Positions 51,365-60,504 of a stretch of 64,000 nt of DNA are shown here, piece after piece. A model generated the notes under the pieces. That model saw only the letters and a list, made by a program, of their open reading frames with translations, did no database searches and was not told the origin of the DNA. The stretch comes from VRUE01 sp033856275. GTDB taxonomy: Bacteria; Actinomycetota; Thermoleophilia; Solirubrobacterales; 70-9. Positions within the stretch are counted from its first letter, which is position 1. Each line of letters starts with the position of its first letter. Where the stretch lies: assembly GCA_033856275.1 (NCBI GenBank), contig JAWVFJ010000047.1, positions 62,001 through 126,000 on the forward strand. The letters run 5' to 3'. The translations under genes were made by a program, and so were the position numbers.

Positions 51365-52900
51365 ATGGCCCTCCAGACGCAAGATCGCGCCGATGCCCTG
51401 CTCGGGGAGCTCGGCTTCACGAGCTGGCGGCCCGGGCAGCGCGAGGCGGTCGAAGCCGGGCTGGAAGGGCGTGACTCGCTGATCGTGATGCCGACCGGCG
51501 GCGGCAAGAGCCTCTGCTACCAGCTGCCGGGCCTGGCGACGGAAGACCTGACGATCGTGGTCAGTCCGCTTATCGCGCTGATGAACGACCAGTGGAAGCG
51601 ATTGACCGCGGCCGGGCACCCGGTGACGATGATCTCCTCGGGAATGAGCGCCGAAGGCGCCCGCGAAGCCCTCGACCAAGTCCGCGATGGCAGCGCCCGG
51701 ATCGTCTACTGCGCACCGGAGCGATTCGCCTCCCCCGTTTTCCTCGACGCGCTGGCGCAGCGACGGATCGACCTGCTTGCCGTCGACGAGGCCCACTGCG
51801 TCTCGGAGTGGGGTCACGACTTCCGACCCGATTACTTGCGCCTGCCCGAGATCGCCGAGCGACTCGGCCGCCCCCCGGTGATGGCCTGCACGGCGACTGC
51901 AACCAAGGCCGTGGCGGCGGAGATCGTCTCCCGCTTCGGGTTGAAGAGCCCCTTGCAGGTCCGCTCCGGCTTCGACCGGCCCAATCTCTCCTTTGACGTG
52001 GTGCGGCTGGAAGGCAAGGGCTCAAAGGCAAGGCGGCTGGCGCTGCTGGAAGGCGGCCTCGTCGACCCAGAGAACCGCCCGGCGATCGTCTACTGCGGCA
52101 CGCGGCGCGACACGGATGAGATTGCCCAAGCCCTGCGGGAATCGGGGTTGCGAGCGCTGGCCTACCACGCCGGCATGGAGTCCGAGGACCGCACCAGCAC
52201 ACAGCGCCGCTTCATGGAGGGCGACGCCGAAGTCATCGTCGCCACCAACGCCTTCGGCATGGGCGTCGATAAGGCCGACGTGCGCTCGGTCTGGCACATG
52301 GCGATCCCGACCAGCCTCGAGGCCTACTACCAGGAGGCAGGGCGCGCCGGCCGCGACGGACGGCCGGCGAAGGCCGTGCTGCTGGCGATGAAGGCGGACC
52401 TCGGCCGCCTCGTGCGCTTCAACGAACAGCGCGGCGGGGACCCTGAACTGGCGATCGCTCGCGAGCGCGGCTGGCGCGATTACCACACGATCAAGGCCTT
52501 TATCTACGACGAGCGCTGCCGCCGCCGCAGCGTCCTCGACCACTTCGGCGACCGTGAGGCAGGTCAACCGCTGGGACGCTGCTGCGACGTCTGCGACTCG
52601 CTGCGCTGGCTGCCCGACCCGGAGACGATCGTCGTACGGAGGGCTCCCCGTCCCAAGGCATCTGCGCCACCAGCCGCCGAGCTGACCGAGGCAGACGCAC
52701 CACTGTTCGAGGAGCTCAAGGCCTGGCGCCTCAAGGCTGCCGCCGGCAAGCCCGCCTACACCGTTGCCCACAACTCCACCCTGACCGCGATCGCAGCCAA
52801 CCGCCCTCGCGATGAGGCAAGCCTGGGCGAGATCCGCGGCGTCGGGCCGAGCTTCGTCGCCAAGTACGCGGACGAAGTGCTGCAACTCGTCGCCCAGTAG
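51365..52900 (+). CDS. recQ: ATP-dependent DNA helicase RecQ
   Basis: 511 residues from ATG 51365. Helicase motifs in order: SWRPGQREAVEAGLEG (motif 0), MPTGGGKSLCYQLPG (I), VVSPLIALMNDQW (Ia), LAVDEAHCVSEWGHDFRPDY (II with the RecQ-specific extension), ACTATAT (III), IVYCGTRRDT (IV), AYHAGME (IVa), VATNAFGMGVDK (V) and QEAGRAGRDG (VI). The zinc-binding region is CRRRSVLDHFGD...CCDVCD, and an HRDC domain ends the chain. It unwinds DNA in recombination and repair. No linked repair gene is seen. Confidence 0.95.
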   Translation: MALQTQDRADALLGELGFTSWRPGQREAVEAGLEGRDSLIVMPTGGGKSLCYQLPGLATEDLTIVVSPLIALMNDQWKRLTAAGHPVTMISSGMSAEGAREALDQVRDGSARIVYCAPERFASPVFLDALAQRRIDLLAVDEAHCVSEWGHDFRPDYLRLPEIAERLGRPPVMACTATATKAVAAEIVSRFGLKSPLQVRSGFDRPNLSFDVVRLEGKGSKARRLALLEGGLVDPENRPAIVYCGTRRDTDEIAQALRESGLRALAYHAGMESEDRTSTQRRFMEGDAEVIVATNAFGMGVDKADVRSVWHMAIPTSLEAYYQEAGRAGRDGRPAKAVLLAMKADLGRLVRFNEQRGGDPELAIARERGWRDYHTIKAFIYDERCRRRSVLDHFGDREAGQPLGRCCDVCDSLRWLPDPETIVVRRAPRPKASAPPAAELTEADAPLFEELKAWRLKAAAGKPAYTVAHNSTLTAIAANRPRDEASLGEIRGVGPSFVAKYADEVLQLVAQ

Positions 52901-52971
52901 CCAGGGCAACCATCGGCCCAAGCGGGTGTTGGCGGAAGGTGGTCGGCCAGCATGGATCGAATCTGCCTCGG

Positions 52972-54039
52972 ATGACTCGCCGGACTTGGAGATGTCTCGT
53001 CGCAGCGGCCCTTGCCGCTGCGCTCTGCCTGGCGACCGCCTCCAGTGGACAGGCCGGCGAGCTGATGCCGAAGGGCAAGAAGATCTTCTTCGGCGTCAGC
53101 GACACCGGCGACTCGGCCGACTTCGGACACTTCAGCTCAGCCCTGAACAAGCACCCGGCGCTGATCGAGAGCTTCCGTTCCTGGGCGTCGGACTTTCCCG
53201 AGTCGATCGAACGCTGGCAGGCGGCTCGGGCGCGACCAATGCTGCACATCACCACCGCCGACGCGGGTGATGGCCACGAGTTGATCAGTCCGCGGGCGAT
53301 CGCGCAAGGCTACGGCGACGACTACCTGATCCGGCTCAACCGGCTGTTCTGGGAGAAGGGGATGGCCGCCTACATCCGGCCGCTGGGGGAGCCGAACCGC
53401 TGCCTCAACGTCTACTCCTCCTACGACTGCGGTGGCACCCTGCGCGACTCCGCCCACAAGCCGCGCTGGTATCGCCAGGCGATGCGGCGCATCTACGTGC
53501 TGCTGCACGGCGGTGGCAGCCGCGCCAAGATCGATGCCCGACTCGGGGAAGCCGGGCTGCCGCCGATGCAGGGCGAAGCCAAAGGACTGCCGCGCGCCCC
53601 GATCGCGGTGCTCTGGAGCACGCTACCCGCCGGTTCGCCCACGATGCCGCAGAACCGGCCGAAACACTTCTACCCCGGAGACGCCTACGTCGACTGGGTC
53701 GGCACCGACTTCTACTCCGACAACCAGGATTGGAAAGCGCTGACAGGCCTCTACCGCCGCTACGCCAAAAAGCCCTTCGCGATTCCCGAGTTCGGCATCT
53801 CCACCGCCGCCGACGATCCGGCCTATATGGGTCGCCTGATGGGCTGGGTGCGGGGGCACAAGCGCTGCAAGATGCTCGTCTACTACCAGGACTTCGGTTC
53901 CACCAGCTCATATCGGATCCAGAACTATCCCGCCAGCCTGGCGGCCCTCAGTGACGCCCTCCACCACCCTGTCTTCCCCGCTTTTGCCCCGAACCCGCCG
54001 GTGGCACCGCCCCCACCTCCGGGCGGCGTCGCCCCTTAA
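52972..54039 (+). CDS. Secreted clan GH-A-like glycoside hydrolase
   Basis: 355 residues from ATG 52972. A signal peptide (CLVAAALAAALCLATASSGQA) is followed by a single barrel-like domain. YIRPLGEPNRC gives a probable acid/base Glu and FAIPEFGISTAA a probable nucleophile Glu, the spacing and surroundings recalling GH26-type beta-mannanases. DWVGTDFYSDNQDW fits strand 6. The C-terminus is Pro-rich. It probably cuts a beta-linked polysaccharide outside the cell; the substrate is not determined. No polymer-synthesis gene adjoins it. Confidence 0.78.
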   Translation: MTRRTWRCLVAAALAAALCLATASSGQAGELMPKGKKIFFGVSDTGDSADFGHFSSALNKHPALIESFRSWASDFPESIERWQAARARPMLHITTADAGDGHELISPRAIAQGYGDDYLIRLNRLFWEKGMAAYIRPLGEPNRCLNVYSSYDCGGTLRDSAHKPRWYRQAMRRIYVLLHGGGSRAKIDARLGEAGLPPMQGEAKGLPRAPIAVLWSTLPAGSPTMPQNRPKHFYPGDAYVDWVGTDFYSDNQDWKALTGLYRRYAKKPFAIPEFGISTAADDPAYMGRLMGWVRGHKRCKMLVYYQDFGSTSSYRIQNYPASLAALSDALHHPVFPAFAPNPPVAPPPPPGGVAP

Positions 54040-54064
54040 CGCCGCGCTGGCGATCCCCGCTCGC

Positions 54065-54508
54065 TCAACCCGCCGCGACTGCGCGCCGTTCCGACTCCTT
54101 GGCAACGCCGTCGATCAGCCCCTTGATCGCCTGCTTGATCGCGGCCACCACAGCAAACCCGACAACCGGCAGAGTCGGCTGTGTCCGCACCGCGTAGACC
54201 ATCCTGGTCCCGCCGTCCTCAGCCGTCAGCTCGACAGTCCCAACGTGGTCTCGCACCGGCAACCCGGACAACACCGTGTAAGAGAACCGACTCGGCACCT
54301 CGAATGCAATCACTTCCTCCCGCATCGGCGGTCCCGCCACGGTCAGCTTCCGAATCGCACCGACTCCGTTGACATCGGCCTCGCCCTCCCGCTCAAGCTC
54401 GGACTTCCGCAGAGGCGTCAGCTCCGAATACCGCCGATGATCCGTAAGCACCGCGAACACGGTCTCCGGCGGCGCCGCTATCTCGCGTGTCAGCGTGAAG
54501 CTGGCCAT
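54065..54508 (-). CDS. SRPBCC/START-like lipid-binding family protein
   Basis: 147 residues from ATG 54508 (MASFTLTREIAAPPETVFAV). This opening strand-helix, followed by DHRRYSELTPLRKSELE, GVGAIRKLTVAG, FSYTVLSGLPVRDHVGTVEL and a long C-terminal helix (AAIKQAIKGLIDGVAKESE), is the polyketide-cyclase/START fold. These small cytoplasmic proteins bind hydrophobic ligands; the ligand is unknown. Another member lies at 60505-60966. Convergent with the secreted hydrolase. Confidence 0.88.
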   Translation of the reverse strand: MASFTLTREIAAPPETVFAVLTDHRRYSELTPLRKSELEREGEADVNGVGAIRKLTVAGPPMREEVIAFEVPSRFSYTVLSGLPVRDHVGTVELTAEDGGTRMVYAVRTQPTLPVVGFAVVAAIKQAIKGLIDGVAKESERRAVAAG

Positions 54509-54546
54509 GCGGCGAAGGCTATAGGGAGGGCAGGGGTAACTGGCAC

Positions 54547-55560
54547 TCACCCCAGCTTCCATCTCTGCGGGTCAGTCTCATCGACCTTCGTGACCTCGCC
54601 CAAGATCACCAAATGATCGAGGCAGGAAAGCACTATCTGCAAGACCCAGGCGCTCACCGGCGTATTGACGTTCTCGGCGCCGACGATCTCGGCAACGATC
54701 TCAAAGCCGGTTCTCTCCCCCTCGCCAAGCGCATCCCGCGTCTTCTCCAGCAGCTCGCCGACCTGCCTGCGAGCCTCATCGATCTTGGCTTGGGGATCGC
54801 GAAAAGGGCGCCCATGGCCGGGCAGGCAGAGGTCAACTGACAGTGGCTCAACCCGATCGAGACTGCCTAGGAATTCACCTACCGGATCGGGGCTGTGGCC
54901 GTGATCGAAGAAGAGGACGGTGCGACCGAGCAGGTGGTCGCCAGAGATCATCAGTTTGCGGGCGGGCTGGTGGAGGACGACGTGGGAGGGCGCGTGGCCG
55001 GGCGTCTCATACACCTGCCAGGTGCCGAGGTCGGTCTCCACCTCGACTCCCGGCAGCAGGTCGCGGTCCGGCTCGATGATCGCGTCGATGCCATTGTCAT
55101 CGGGGTCTTTGCGGGCCTCGCGGTAGCGTTCGAGCCCGGCGAGGGGCACCCCACTCTGCCGGGCCACCTCGAGCCGCTGCTCGAGCGCTGCCGCCGGATC
55201 GTCGGCGAGCAAGCGCACGTGTTGCCAAGCCGGGTGCATCCAGAGCTCGCAGCCGGCGCCCTCGACGATCGGCGCCGCCAGCCCGTAGTGGTCTGTGTGG
55301 GAGTGGGTGCAGACGAGCAGCCGCACGTCCTCGAGGCCGAAGCCCGCCTGGGCGAGGGCGAGGTCGAACTGGCGCATCCGACCCTTGCCCCCGATGCCGG
55401 TGTCGAAGAGGACGATCCCGCCGTCGGCGGCGACGGCCCAGACGTTTCCGTGCGGCACGCCCGGCCAGGGCAGCGCCAGCCGCAGCCGCCAGATGCCCGG
55501 CAGGATTTTCTCGCTGCGCGGCGCCTCGGACCGTTTGCGCTCCTCCGCCATCGAGCCCAT
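54547..55560 (-). CDS. Metallo-beta-lactamase-fold hydrolase
   Basis: 337 residues. The metal motif is CTHSHTDHYGLA (about residue 84); ETPGHAPSHVVLH and MISGDHLLG provide the further His and Asp, and CLPGHGRPF the last His. A C-terminal ~90-residue helical extension (KIDEARRQVGELLEKTRDAL...) is typical of the beta-lactamase-associated winged helix group. The GIWRLRLALPWPGVPHGNVWAV opening matches that group. A thioester or phospholipid-like substrate is possible; none is assigned. Divergent from the MFS gene. Confidence 0.9.
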   Translation of the reverse strand: MGSMAEERKRSEAPRSEKILPGIWRLRLALPWPGVPHGNVWAVAADGGIVLFDTGIGGKGRMRQFDLALAQAGFGLEDVRLLVCTHSHTDHYGLAAPIVEGAGCELWMHPAWQHVRLLADDPAAALEQRLEVARQSGVPLAGLERYREARKDPDDNGIDAIIEPDRDLLPGVEVETDLGTWQVYETPGHAPSHVVLHQPARKLMISGDHLLGRTVLFFDHGHSPDPVGEFLGSLDRVEPLSVDLCLPGHGRPFRDPQAKIDEARRQVGELLEKTRDALGEGERTGFEIVAEIVGAENVNTPVSAWVLQIVLSCLDHLVILGEVTKVDETDPQRWKLG

Positions 55561-55621
55561 CCTCTCAGGCGCGGCGGGAGCCTCACGTGACCGCCGTCAT
55601 GCTCGGATAGGTTGCCCGCAG

Positions 55622-57178
55622 ATGGATTCGAGCAGCCCCAAGCGCGCCGGACTCGTCCTCACCGCGCTGATCCTGGTCGCGGCGGTTGCCAACCTCAACC
55701 TCGCCGTCGCCAACGTCGCTTTGCCCGACATCGGCAAGGCCTTCAACGCCGGCCAGACGACGCTCAACCTGGTCGCGGTCGGCTACTCGCTGGGGTTGGC
55801 GACCTCGGTGCTCTACCTCGGCGCACTCGGGGACCGCTACGGGCGCAAGATGATGCTGCTGCTCGGCATGGGACTGACGATCCCCGCCTCGCTGCTGGCA
55901 GGCTTCGCCCCCTCGATCGGCGTGCTCTTCGTCGCCCGCTTGCTAGGCGGCGTCGCCGCGGGCATGGCCTTCCCGACCACCCTGGCGCTGATCACGGCCC
56001 TGTGGTCGGGCAAAGAGCGCACCCACTCGATCGCGCTTTGGTCAGCGATCGGCGGCGCGATCGCCTCGCTCGGCCCGTTGCTCTCCGGCGCCCTGCTCGA
56101 ACAGTTCGACTGGGGCTCGGTCTTCCTCATCACCCTCCCCCTCGCCACGCTGGCCCTCTACCTCGCCTGGCGTTACGTCCCGGCCCACGTAAACGAGACC
56201 AACGAGCCCGTCGACAATCTCGGCGGCATCCTCTCGGTCCTGCTGGTCGCGGCGCTGGTGCTGGGAATCAACCTGGCGCCAGTGCCGGGCAAGGGCGCGC
56301 TGGCGATCGGCCTCGGAATCGTCGCCCTGGGGGCGACCGGCGCCTTCGTCCTGCGCCAACGCCGCGCGCCTTCGCCGTTGTACGACCTCGAGGTGGCGAA
56401 GCGGCGGGTCTTCTGGGTCGCGGCCTGCGCCGGGATCATCGTCTTCGGCTCGCTGATGGGAGCGATGTTCATCGGTCAGCAGTTCCTCCAGAACGTGCTC
56501 AACTACTCGACCCTCGATTCGGGCTTGGCGATCCTGCCGGCGGCGGTGCTGATGGTCATCGTCGCCCCCCGCTCGGCGAAACTGGTCGAGGCCCGCGGCG
56601 CCCGCTTCACCCTGCTGGTCGGCTACGCCTTCTGCGTGCTCGGCTTCCTCACCATGCTGCTGCTCTGGAAAGACAACATCGACTACTGGAAGGTCGGCCT
56701 CGGCTACGCCTTCATCGGCATCGGCGTCGGCTTCGCCGGCACCCCCGCCTCGCACTCGCTGACCAGCTCTGTGCCGGTCAAGCGCGCCGGGATGGCCTCG
56801 GGGACGGCCGATCTGCAGCGCGACCTCGGCGGCGCGATCATGCAGTCGATCTTCGGTGCCCTGCTCACCGCCGGCTACGCCGCCGCGGCGGCGACCGCGA
56901 TCGCCTCATCTCCGGAATCGAGCAAGGTCACCGAAAACGTCGAAGGCGAGCTGACCAAGTCCTTCTCCAGCGCCGCCGACCTCGCCTCCCAGTATCCGCG
57001 CCACAGCGAGCAGATCATCGCCGCCGCCAAGACCTCCTTCCTGCAGGGCGACGCCTGGGCCTATGCGGCCGGGATCGTCGCGATCGTGCTCGGCGGCGTC
57101 CTCGTCTTCTTCGCCTTCCCGAGGAAGGACGAAGAGGAAGCCCTGCTCGCCCAGTACGACGCCGAAGACACACGCTAG
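55622..57178 (+). CDS. MFS drug/proton antiporter, DHA2 (14-helix) type
   Basis: 518 residues from ATG 55622. About fourteen membrane helices. Motif A is GALGDRYGRKMML between helices 2 and 3, and the DHA2-type motif is NVALPDIGKAF at the first helix. A long extracytoplasmic loop between the last two helices (SSPESSKVTENVEGELTKSF) is common in DHA2 proteins. It exports drugs or small metabolites against protons. The LtrA gene starts 47 bp downstream on the same strand, so the two may be co-transcribed. Confidence 0.93.
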   Translation: MDSSSPKRAGLVLTALILVAAVANLNLAVANVALPDIGKAFNAGQTTLNLVAVGYSLGLATSVLYLGALGDRYGRKMMLLLGMGLTIPASLLAGFAPSIGVLFVARLLGGVAAGMAFPTTLALITALWSGKERTHSIALWSAIGGAIASLGPLLSGALLEQFDWGSVFLITLPLATLALYLAWRYVPAHVNETNEPVDNLGGILSVLLVAALVLGINLAPVPGKGALAIGLGIVALGATGAFVLRQRRAPSPLYDLEVAKRRVFWVAACAGIIVFGSLMGAMFIGQQFLQNVLNYSTLDSGLAILPAAVLMVIVAPRSAKLVEARGARFTLLVGYAFCVLGFLTMLLLWKDNIDYWKVGLGYAFIGIGVGFAGTPASHSLTSSVPVKRAGMASGTADLQRDLGGAIMQSIFGALLTAGYAAAAATAIASSPESSKVTENVEGELTKSFSSAADLASQYPRHSEQIIAAAKTSFLQGDAWAYAAGIVAIVLGGVLVFFAFPRKDEEEALLAQYDAEDTR

Positions 57179-57225
57179 CCGCCCCCGGACGGGGCGGAGG
57201 AGGCGGCGCCCGACTCATTGAGAAG

Positions 57226-58413
57226 ATGGCGGCGATGGCCGCCCGCGAGGAAATAGGAGGGTCCCGGCTCGGCGCGACCCTGCGCTACGGGGAGCGAGTG
57301 ACGCCCCTCGAGCTCTTCTTCGACCTCGTCTTCGTATTGGCGATCACTCAATGCACAGCGCTGATGTCGCACCACCCCACCTGGTCGGGACTAGCACAGG
57401 GCCTGCTGGTACTGGGGATGCTGTGGTGGGCCTGGACTGGCTACTCCTGGCTGACCAGCGTGATCGACCCCGAGGAGGGCGCGGTGCGGCTGGTCATGTT
57501 CGGGGCGATAGCGGCGCTGCTGCTCGTTTCGCTCTGCGTGCCCGAGGCCTTCGGCAGCCTGGCCCTCGCCTTCGCGCTGATCTACGGGGTGGTTCGTTAC
57601 GCACAGATCGCCCTGTTCATGCTCGCCAGTCCCGAGGACGACGCGTTGCGCCACTCGGTGCTCGGCCTTGGCGCAAGCACGGCCGTAGCCGTGGTGCTCC
57701 TTGCCACAGCCTCTCTCTTCGACGGCCTCGCGCAGGGCGCGCTCTGGGCACTCGCCCTCTTTCTCGACATGGCCGGGCCCTACTTCTTCGGATCCGAGGG
57801 CTGGAAATTGGTCCCCGGGCATTTCGCCGAGCGCCACGGGCTGATCGTGATCATCGCCCTCGGCGAGTCGATCGTCGCGATCGGTGTCGGCGCCTCCCAC
57901 ACGCTGACGCTCGGTATCGGTACGGCGGCCGTCCTTGGCGTCGCGCTCACCGCGGCGATGTGGTGGGTCTACTTCGACATCGTCGCGATCGTCGCTGGGA
58001 AACGCCTGGCAGAGGCTGAGATCGGTAAGGCGCAGAACGAGATGGCGCGCGACTCCTACTCGTACCTCCACCTGGTGATGGTGGCGGGAATCGTGCTCGT
58101 CGCCCTTGGCCTGAAGAAGACAATCGGCCACTTCGACGGCCATCTGGACGCCGTGCCTGCCTTCGCGCTGCTCGGTGGTCTCGCCGTCTATCTGCTGGGC
58201 CACGTCGCCTTCCGCTACCGCCACATCCATACGATCAACCGCCAGCGCCTCGGTCTCGCAATCGCCTTGCTGATCCTCGTCCCCGTGGCGACAGCAGTGC
58301 CGGCCCTGCTCGCGCTCGCCGTCGTCAACGTCCTGCTCTGGACGATGGTCGCCTACGAGACCCGCCTCTACGGCGAGGGGCGCCAGCAAGTGCGAAGGCC
58401 GCAAGCCGCCTGA
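57226..58413 (+). CDS. Low-temperature-requirement A (LtrA) family membrane protein
   Basis: 395 residues from ATG 57226 (ATG 57235 also possible). The opening VTPLELFFDLVFVLAITQ is the LtrA family hallmark. About ten membrane helices follow, including ERHGLIVIIALGESIVAIGVG and AAMWWVYFDIV. The biochemical role of the family is not established; the founding Listeria gene was linked to growth in the cold. It follows the MFS exporter closely. Confidence 0.92.
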   Translation: MAAMAAREEIGGSRLGATLRYGERVTPLELFFDLVFVLAITQCTALMSHHPTWSGLAQGLLVLGMLWWAWTGYSWLTSVIDPEEGAVRLVMFGAIAALLLVSLCVPEAFGSLALAFALIYGVVRYAQIALFMLASPEDDALRHSVLGLGASTAVAVVLLATASLFDGLAQGALWALALFLDMAGPYFFGSEGWKLVPGHFAERHGLIVIIALGESIVAIGVGASHTLTLGIGTAAVLGVALTAAMWWVYFDIVAIVAGKRLAEAEIGKAQNEMARDSYSYLHLVMVAGIVLVALGLKKTIGHFDGHLDAVPAFALLGGLAVYLLGHVAFRYRHIHTINRQRLGLAIALLILVPVATAVPALLALAVVNVLLWTMVAYETRLYGEGRQQVRRPQAA

Positions 58414-58425
58414 GACTGAGAACCG

Positions 58426-58599
58426 CTAGCTGGTCGCGAGGCCGATGGCCAGCAGCGGAAGGGCCAACATGACGCCGAGGTAGGCGCCAACGGCCGCGCC
58501 GGCGAGGACGCTGGTCGTGCGCGAGCGCAGGCCGGAAATGACTCCGGTCAGAAAGATTGCGCCAGCGAAGACAAGGCCGATCCAGAAGACGTCGGGCAT
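58426..58599 (-). CDS. Small two-helix membrane protein
   Basis: 57 residues from ATG 58599 to TAG 58426, in space not used by other genes. Two hydrophobic helices are visible, VFWIGLVFAGAIFLTGVISG and VLAGAAVGAYLGVMLALPLLA, joined by a basic turn (LRSRTTS). No ribosome site is obvious. The clean two-helix pattern and the non-overlapping position support a real gene; no family is recognised. Convergent with the LtrA gene. Confidence 0.55.
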   Translation of the reverse strand: MPDVFWIGLVFAGAIFLTGVISGLRSRTTSVLAGAAVGAYLGVMLALPLLAIGLATS

Positions 58600-58719
58600 G
58601 GGCGCGGGCGAGATTATCGAACAAGGAGGATTAGCGACGGGGCATCGCGAGGGTCTTTGCCGTCGCGATGACCTTCATCGACATGACGACGCCGCGTGAC
58701 GCCAGCTAAATTTCGGCGC

Positions 58720-59316
58720 GTGAAGCTGCTTGCCTTCAGCGATCTCCACCGCGACCTCGGCCAAGCGGCGGAACTGGTCGCGATGTCAGCCGAGGCCGAC
58801 GTGGTGATCGGCGCCGGCGACTTCGCCTCGGTGCACGAGGGGCTGGGCGAGACGATCGATGCACTTGCAGCGATCGAGACGCCGACCGTGCTGGTGCCCG
58901 GCAACAACGAGACCGAGGAGGCCCTGCGTGAGGCGGCGAGCGGATGGAGCATTGCCACGGTCCTGCACGGTGCCGGAACGACGATCGACGGCCTTGATTT
59001 CTACGGCCTCGGGGCCGGCGTCCCTGTGACCCCCTGGGACTGGAGCTTCGACCTCGACGACGAGACCGCGGCATCGATGCTCGAGCCCTGCCCCGACGGA
59101 GCCGTTCTCGTCCTCCACTCGCCGCCACAGGGACACTGCGACGCCAACGGCTCCGGCGACCACTTCGGCAGCCCCGCCCTGCTGTGGACGATCGAGCAAA
59201 AGGCGCCACGTCTGGCGGTCTGCGGCCACATCCACGAGTCCTGGGGCTGCGAGAGCCGGATCGGCAGCACCCCAATCCGCAACCTCGGCCCGAGGGGGAC
59301 CTGGATCGAGGTCTAG
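58720..59316 (+). CDS. Calcineurin-like metallophosphoesterase
   Basis: 198 residues if started at GTG 58720 (KLLAFSDLHRD follows at once); GTG 58696 adds eight residues. The five metal-binding blocks are present: FSDLHRD, GAGDFAS, PGNNE, LHSPPQGH and CGHIHE. It hydrolyses a phosphoester with two metal ions; the small size and GNNET variant resemble the YfcE-like branch. Substrate unknown. The last four bases overlap the convergent reductase gene. Confidence 0.9.
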   Translation: MKLLAFSDLHRDLGQAAELVAMSAEADVVIGAGDFASVHEGLGETIDALAAIETPTVLVPGNNETEEALREAASGWSIATVLHGAGTTIDGLDFYGLGAGVPVTPWDWSFDLDDETAASMLEPCPDGAVLVLHSPPQGHCDANGSGDHFGSPALLWTIEQKAPRLAVCGHIHESWGCESRIGSTPIRNLGPRGTWIEV

Positions 59317-59954
59317 ACGGCGCGGTATTTGAGGTGCGCGACGTCGGGCGCCTCGATCATCTGCACCTGCTCCAGCCTGACCTCGGCCCCGCCGAGGTTC
59401 TCGAACAGGCGCGTGCCGTCGCCGAGCAGGACCGGCACGACGTTGAGCAGCATCTCGTCGATCAGGCCCGCCGCCAGGTACTGCTGGGCGATTTCAGCGC
59501 CACCGGCGAGGGAGATGTCCCTGTCGCCGGCGGCTGCCTTGGCCTGCTCGAGCGCCGACTCGATCCCCTCGGTGACGAAGGTGAAGCTGTTGCCGCCTTT
59601 CTTGGTCAGCGGCTCCCGCTCGTGGTGGGTGAGCACGAAGACCTGGTGGTGAAAGGGAGGGTCATCGCCCCACCAGCCATCCCACGGCTCCTCTCCCCAG
59701 GGGCCTGGGCCGCCGCCGAACATGTTGCGGCCCATGATCGTCGCGCCGACGTCGGCGAGCGCTTCTTCCATCACTGGCGTGCTGGCGTTGACTTCGCCGC
59801 CCTCCTGGCCGTGCGGCTTGCGCCAGGCGGCCAGCTTGAGCGCCCACTGGTGAAGCTGCGTTCCGCCTTCCCCCAGCGGATCCTCCTCGCTCGGGTTCGG
59901 CCCGGCGACGAAGCCATCGAGTGAGACCGAGATCTGGAACCTGAGCTTGCTCAC
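59313..59954 (-). CDS. RibD C-terminal/dihydrofolate-reductase-fold protein
   Basis: 213 residues from GTG 59954. The opening FQISVSLDGFVAGPNPSEEDP and GATIMGRNMFGGG are typical of the RibD-C/DHFR-like group, as are VFVLTHH, FTFVTEGIESALEQAKAAAG, ISLAGGAEIAQQYLAAGLID and VPVLLGDGTRLF. These are probably NADPH-dependent reductases of unknown natural substrate; the group is common in actinobacteria in many copies. It is not part of a riboflavin operon here. Confidence 0.9.
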   Translation of the reverse strand: MSKLRFQISVSLDGFVAGPNPSEEDPLGEGGTQLHQWALKLAAWRKPHGQEGGEVNASTPVMEEALADVGATIMGRNMFGGGPGPWGEEPWDGWWGDDPPFHHQVFVLTHHEREPLTKKGGNSFTFVTEGIESALEQAKAAAGDRDISLAGGAEIAQQYLAAGLIDEMLLNVVPVLLGDGTRLFENLGGAEVRLEQVQMIEAPDVAHLKYRAV

Positions 59955-60049
59955 GCGACCAAGTCTGCCGCATGAGCCTCATGCGTGTGGAGCAGATGCG
60001 AGCGGGTAGAGGAAGACCTTCGGCACCAAGCTATGCGGCGATTAGGGGG

Positions 60050-60193
60050 GGTCGACGAGGACGCCGCGCCGATCATCTGGCGGAGAGCGTTGGTGCGGTG
60101 GAGATCCAGCTAAGCCCCGGGGACATGGCCAAAATCGAGGAGATCATGGGCGACGCCGTCGAGGTGGCGGGTCCCTCGCCGGAGACGGTCTAA
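60050..60193 (+). pseudogene. C-terminal remnant of an aldo/keto reductase
   Basis: The frame ending at TAA 60193 reads GRRADHLAESVGAVEIQLSP, then GDMAKIEEIMGD and a short tail. This is the standard C-terminal end of an aldo/keto reductase (the Arg-rich cofactor-phosphate turn, the ...LxES/EN helix and the L-x-P/A-E-D/M helix). The barrel that should precede it (about 240 residues) is absent; upstream lies the start of the divergent RibD-C gene. It is read as a decayed fragment. The intact aldo/keto reductase at 62019-62846 is not an obvious parent. Confidence 0.6.
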
Positions 60194-60456
60194 GCGTCGA
60201 AGAGTTTGCCAGCGCGGACCCGCGCCGCCATGTCCTTCGATTCCTCGCGATAGACACGACCGTCCTCGAGCTCGATCGCCGGATACTTGCGCTGTCCCGA
60301 AAGCTGCTCCAGTTCGTCGCGCTTGCCCGGGCGCAGCGGGCCCCTTACGACCTCGTACTCGATTCCCTGCTCGTCCAGGGCCTTCTGCACCCGCCAACAG
60401 GGATGAGCGTCGATCTTGACCCACATGGTCGAGCAGCGATGGAGCTTGACAGCCAT
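60190..60456 (-). CDS. Glutaredoxin/GST-N-like thioredoxin-fold protein
   Basis: 88 residues. The pattern VKLHRCSTMW, then HPCWRVQKALDEQGIEYEVV, YPAIELEDGRVYREESKDMA is the thioredoxin fold with a cis-Pro (YPAIE). The usual CxxC is replaced by a lone Cys in HPCWRV. It may be a glutaredoxin-like or GST N-terminal-domain protein; actinobacteria generally lack glutathione, so the thiol partner is open. Its stop overlaps the remnant's stop on the other strand. Confidence 0.82.
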   Translation of the reverse strand: MAVKLHRCSTMWVKIDAHPCWRVQKALDEQGIEYEVVRGPLRPGKRDELEQLSGQRKYPAIELEDGRVYREESKDMAARVRAGKLFDA

Positions 60457-60504
60457 GGCGGCAGCCTAACCGCACTGGCATGAAAGCGCCAGGAGAGCCA
60501 GTCG

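Noticed and set aside
58631..58684. A 17-codon minus-strand frame (MSMKVIATAKTLAMPRR)
   Set aside because: Too short to judge, no ribosome site, and no link to a downstream gene; an AAGGAGG nearby on the other strand has no start codon after it.
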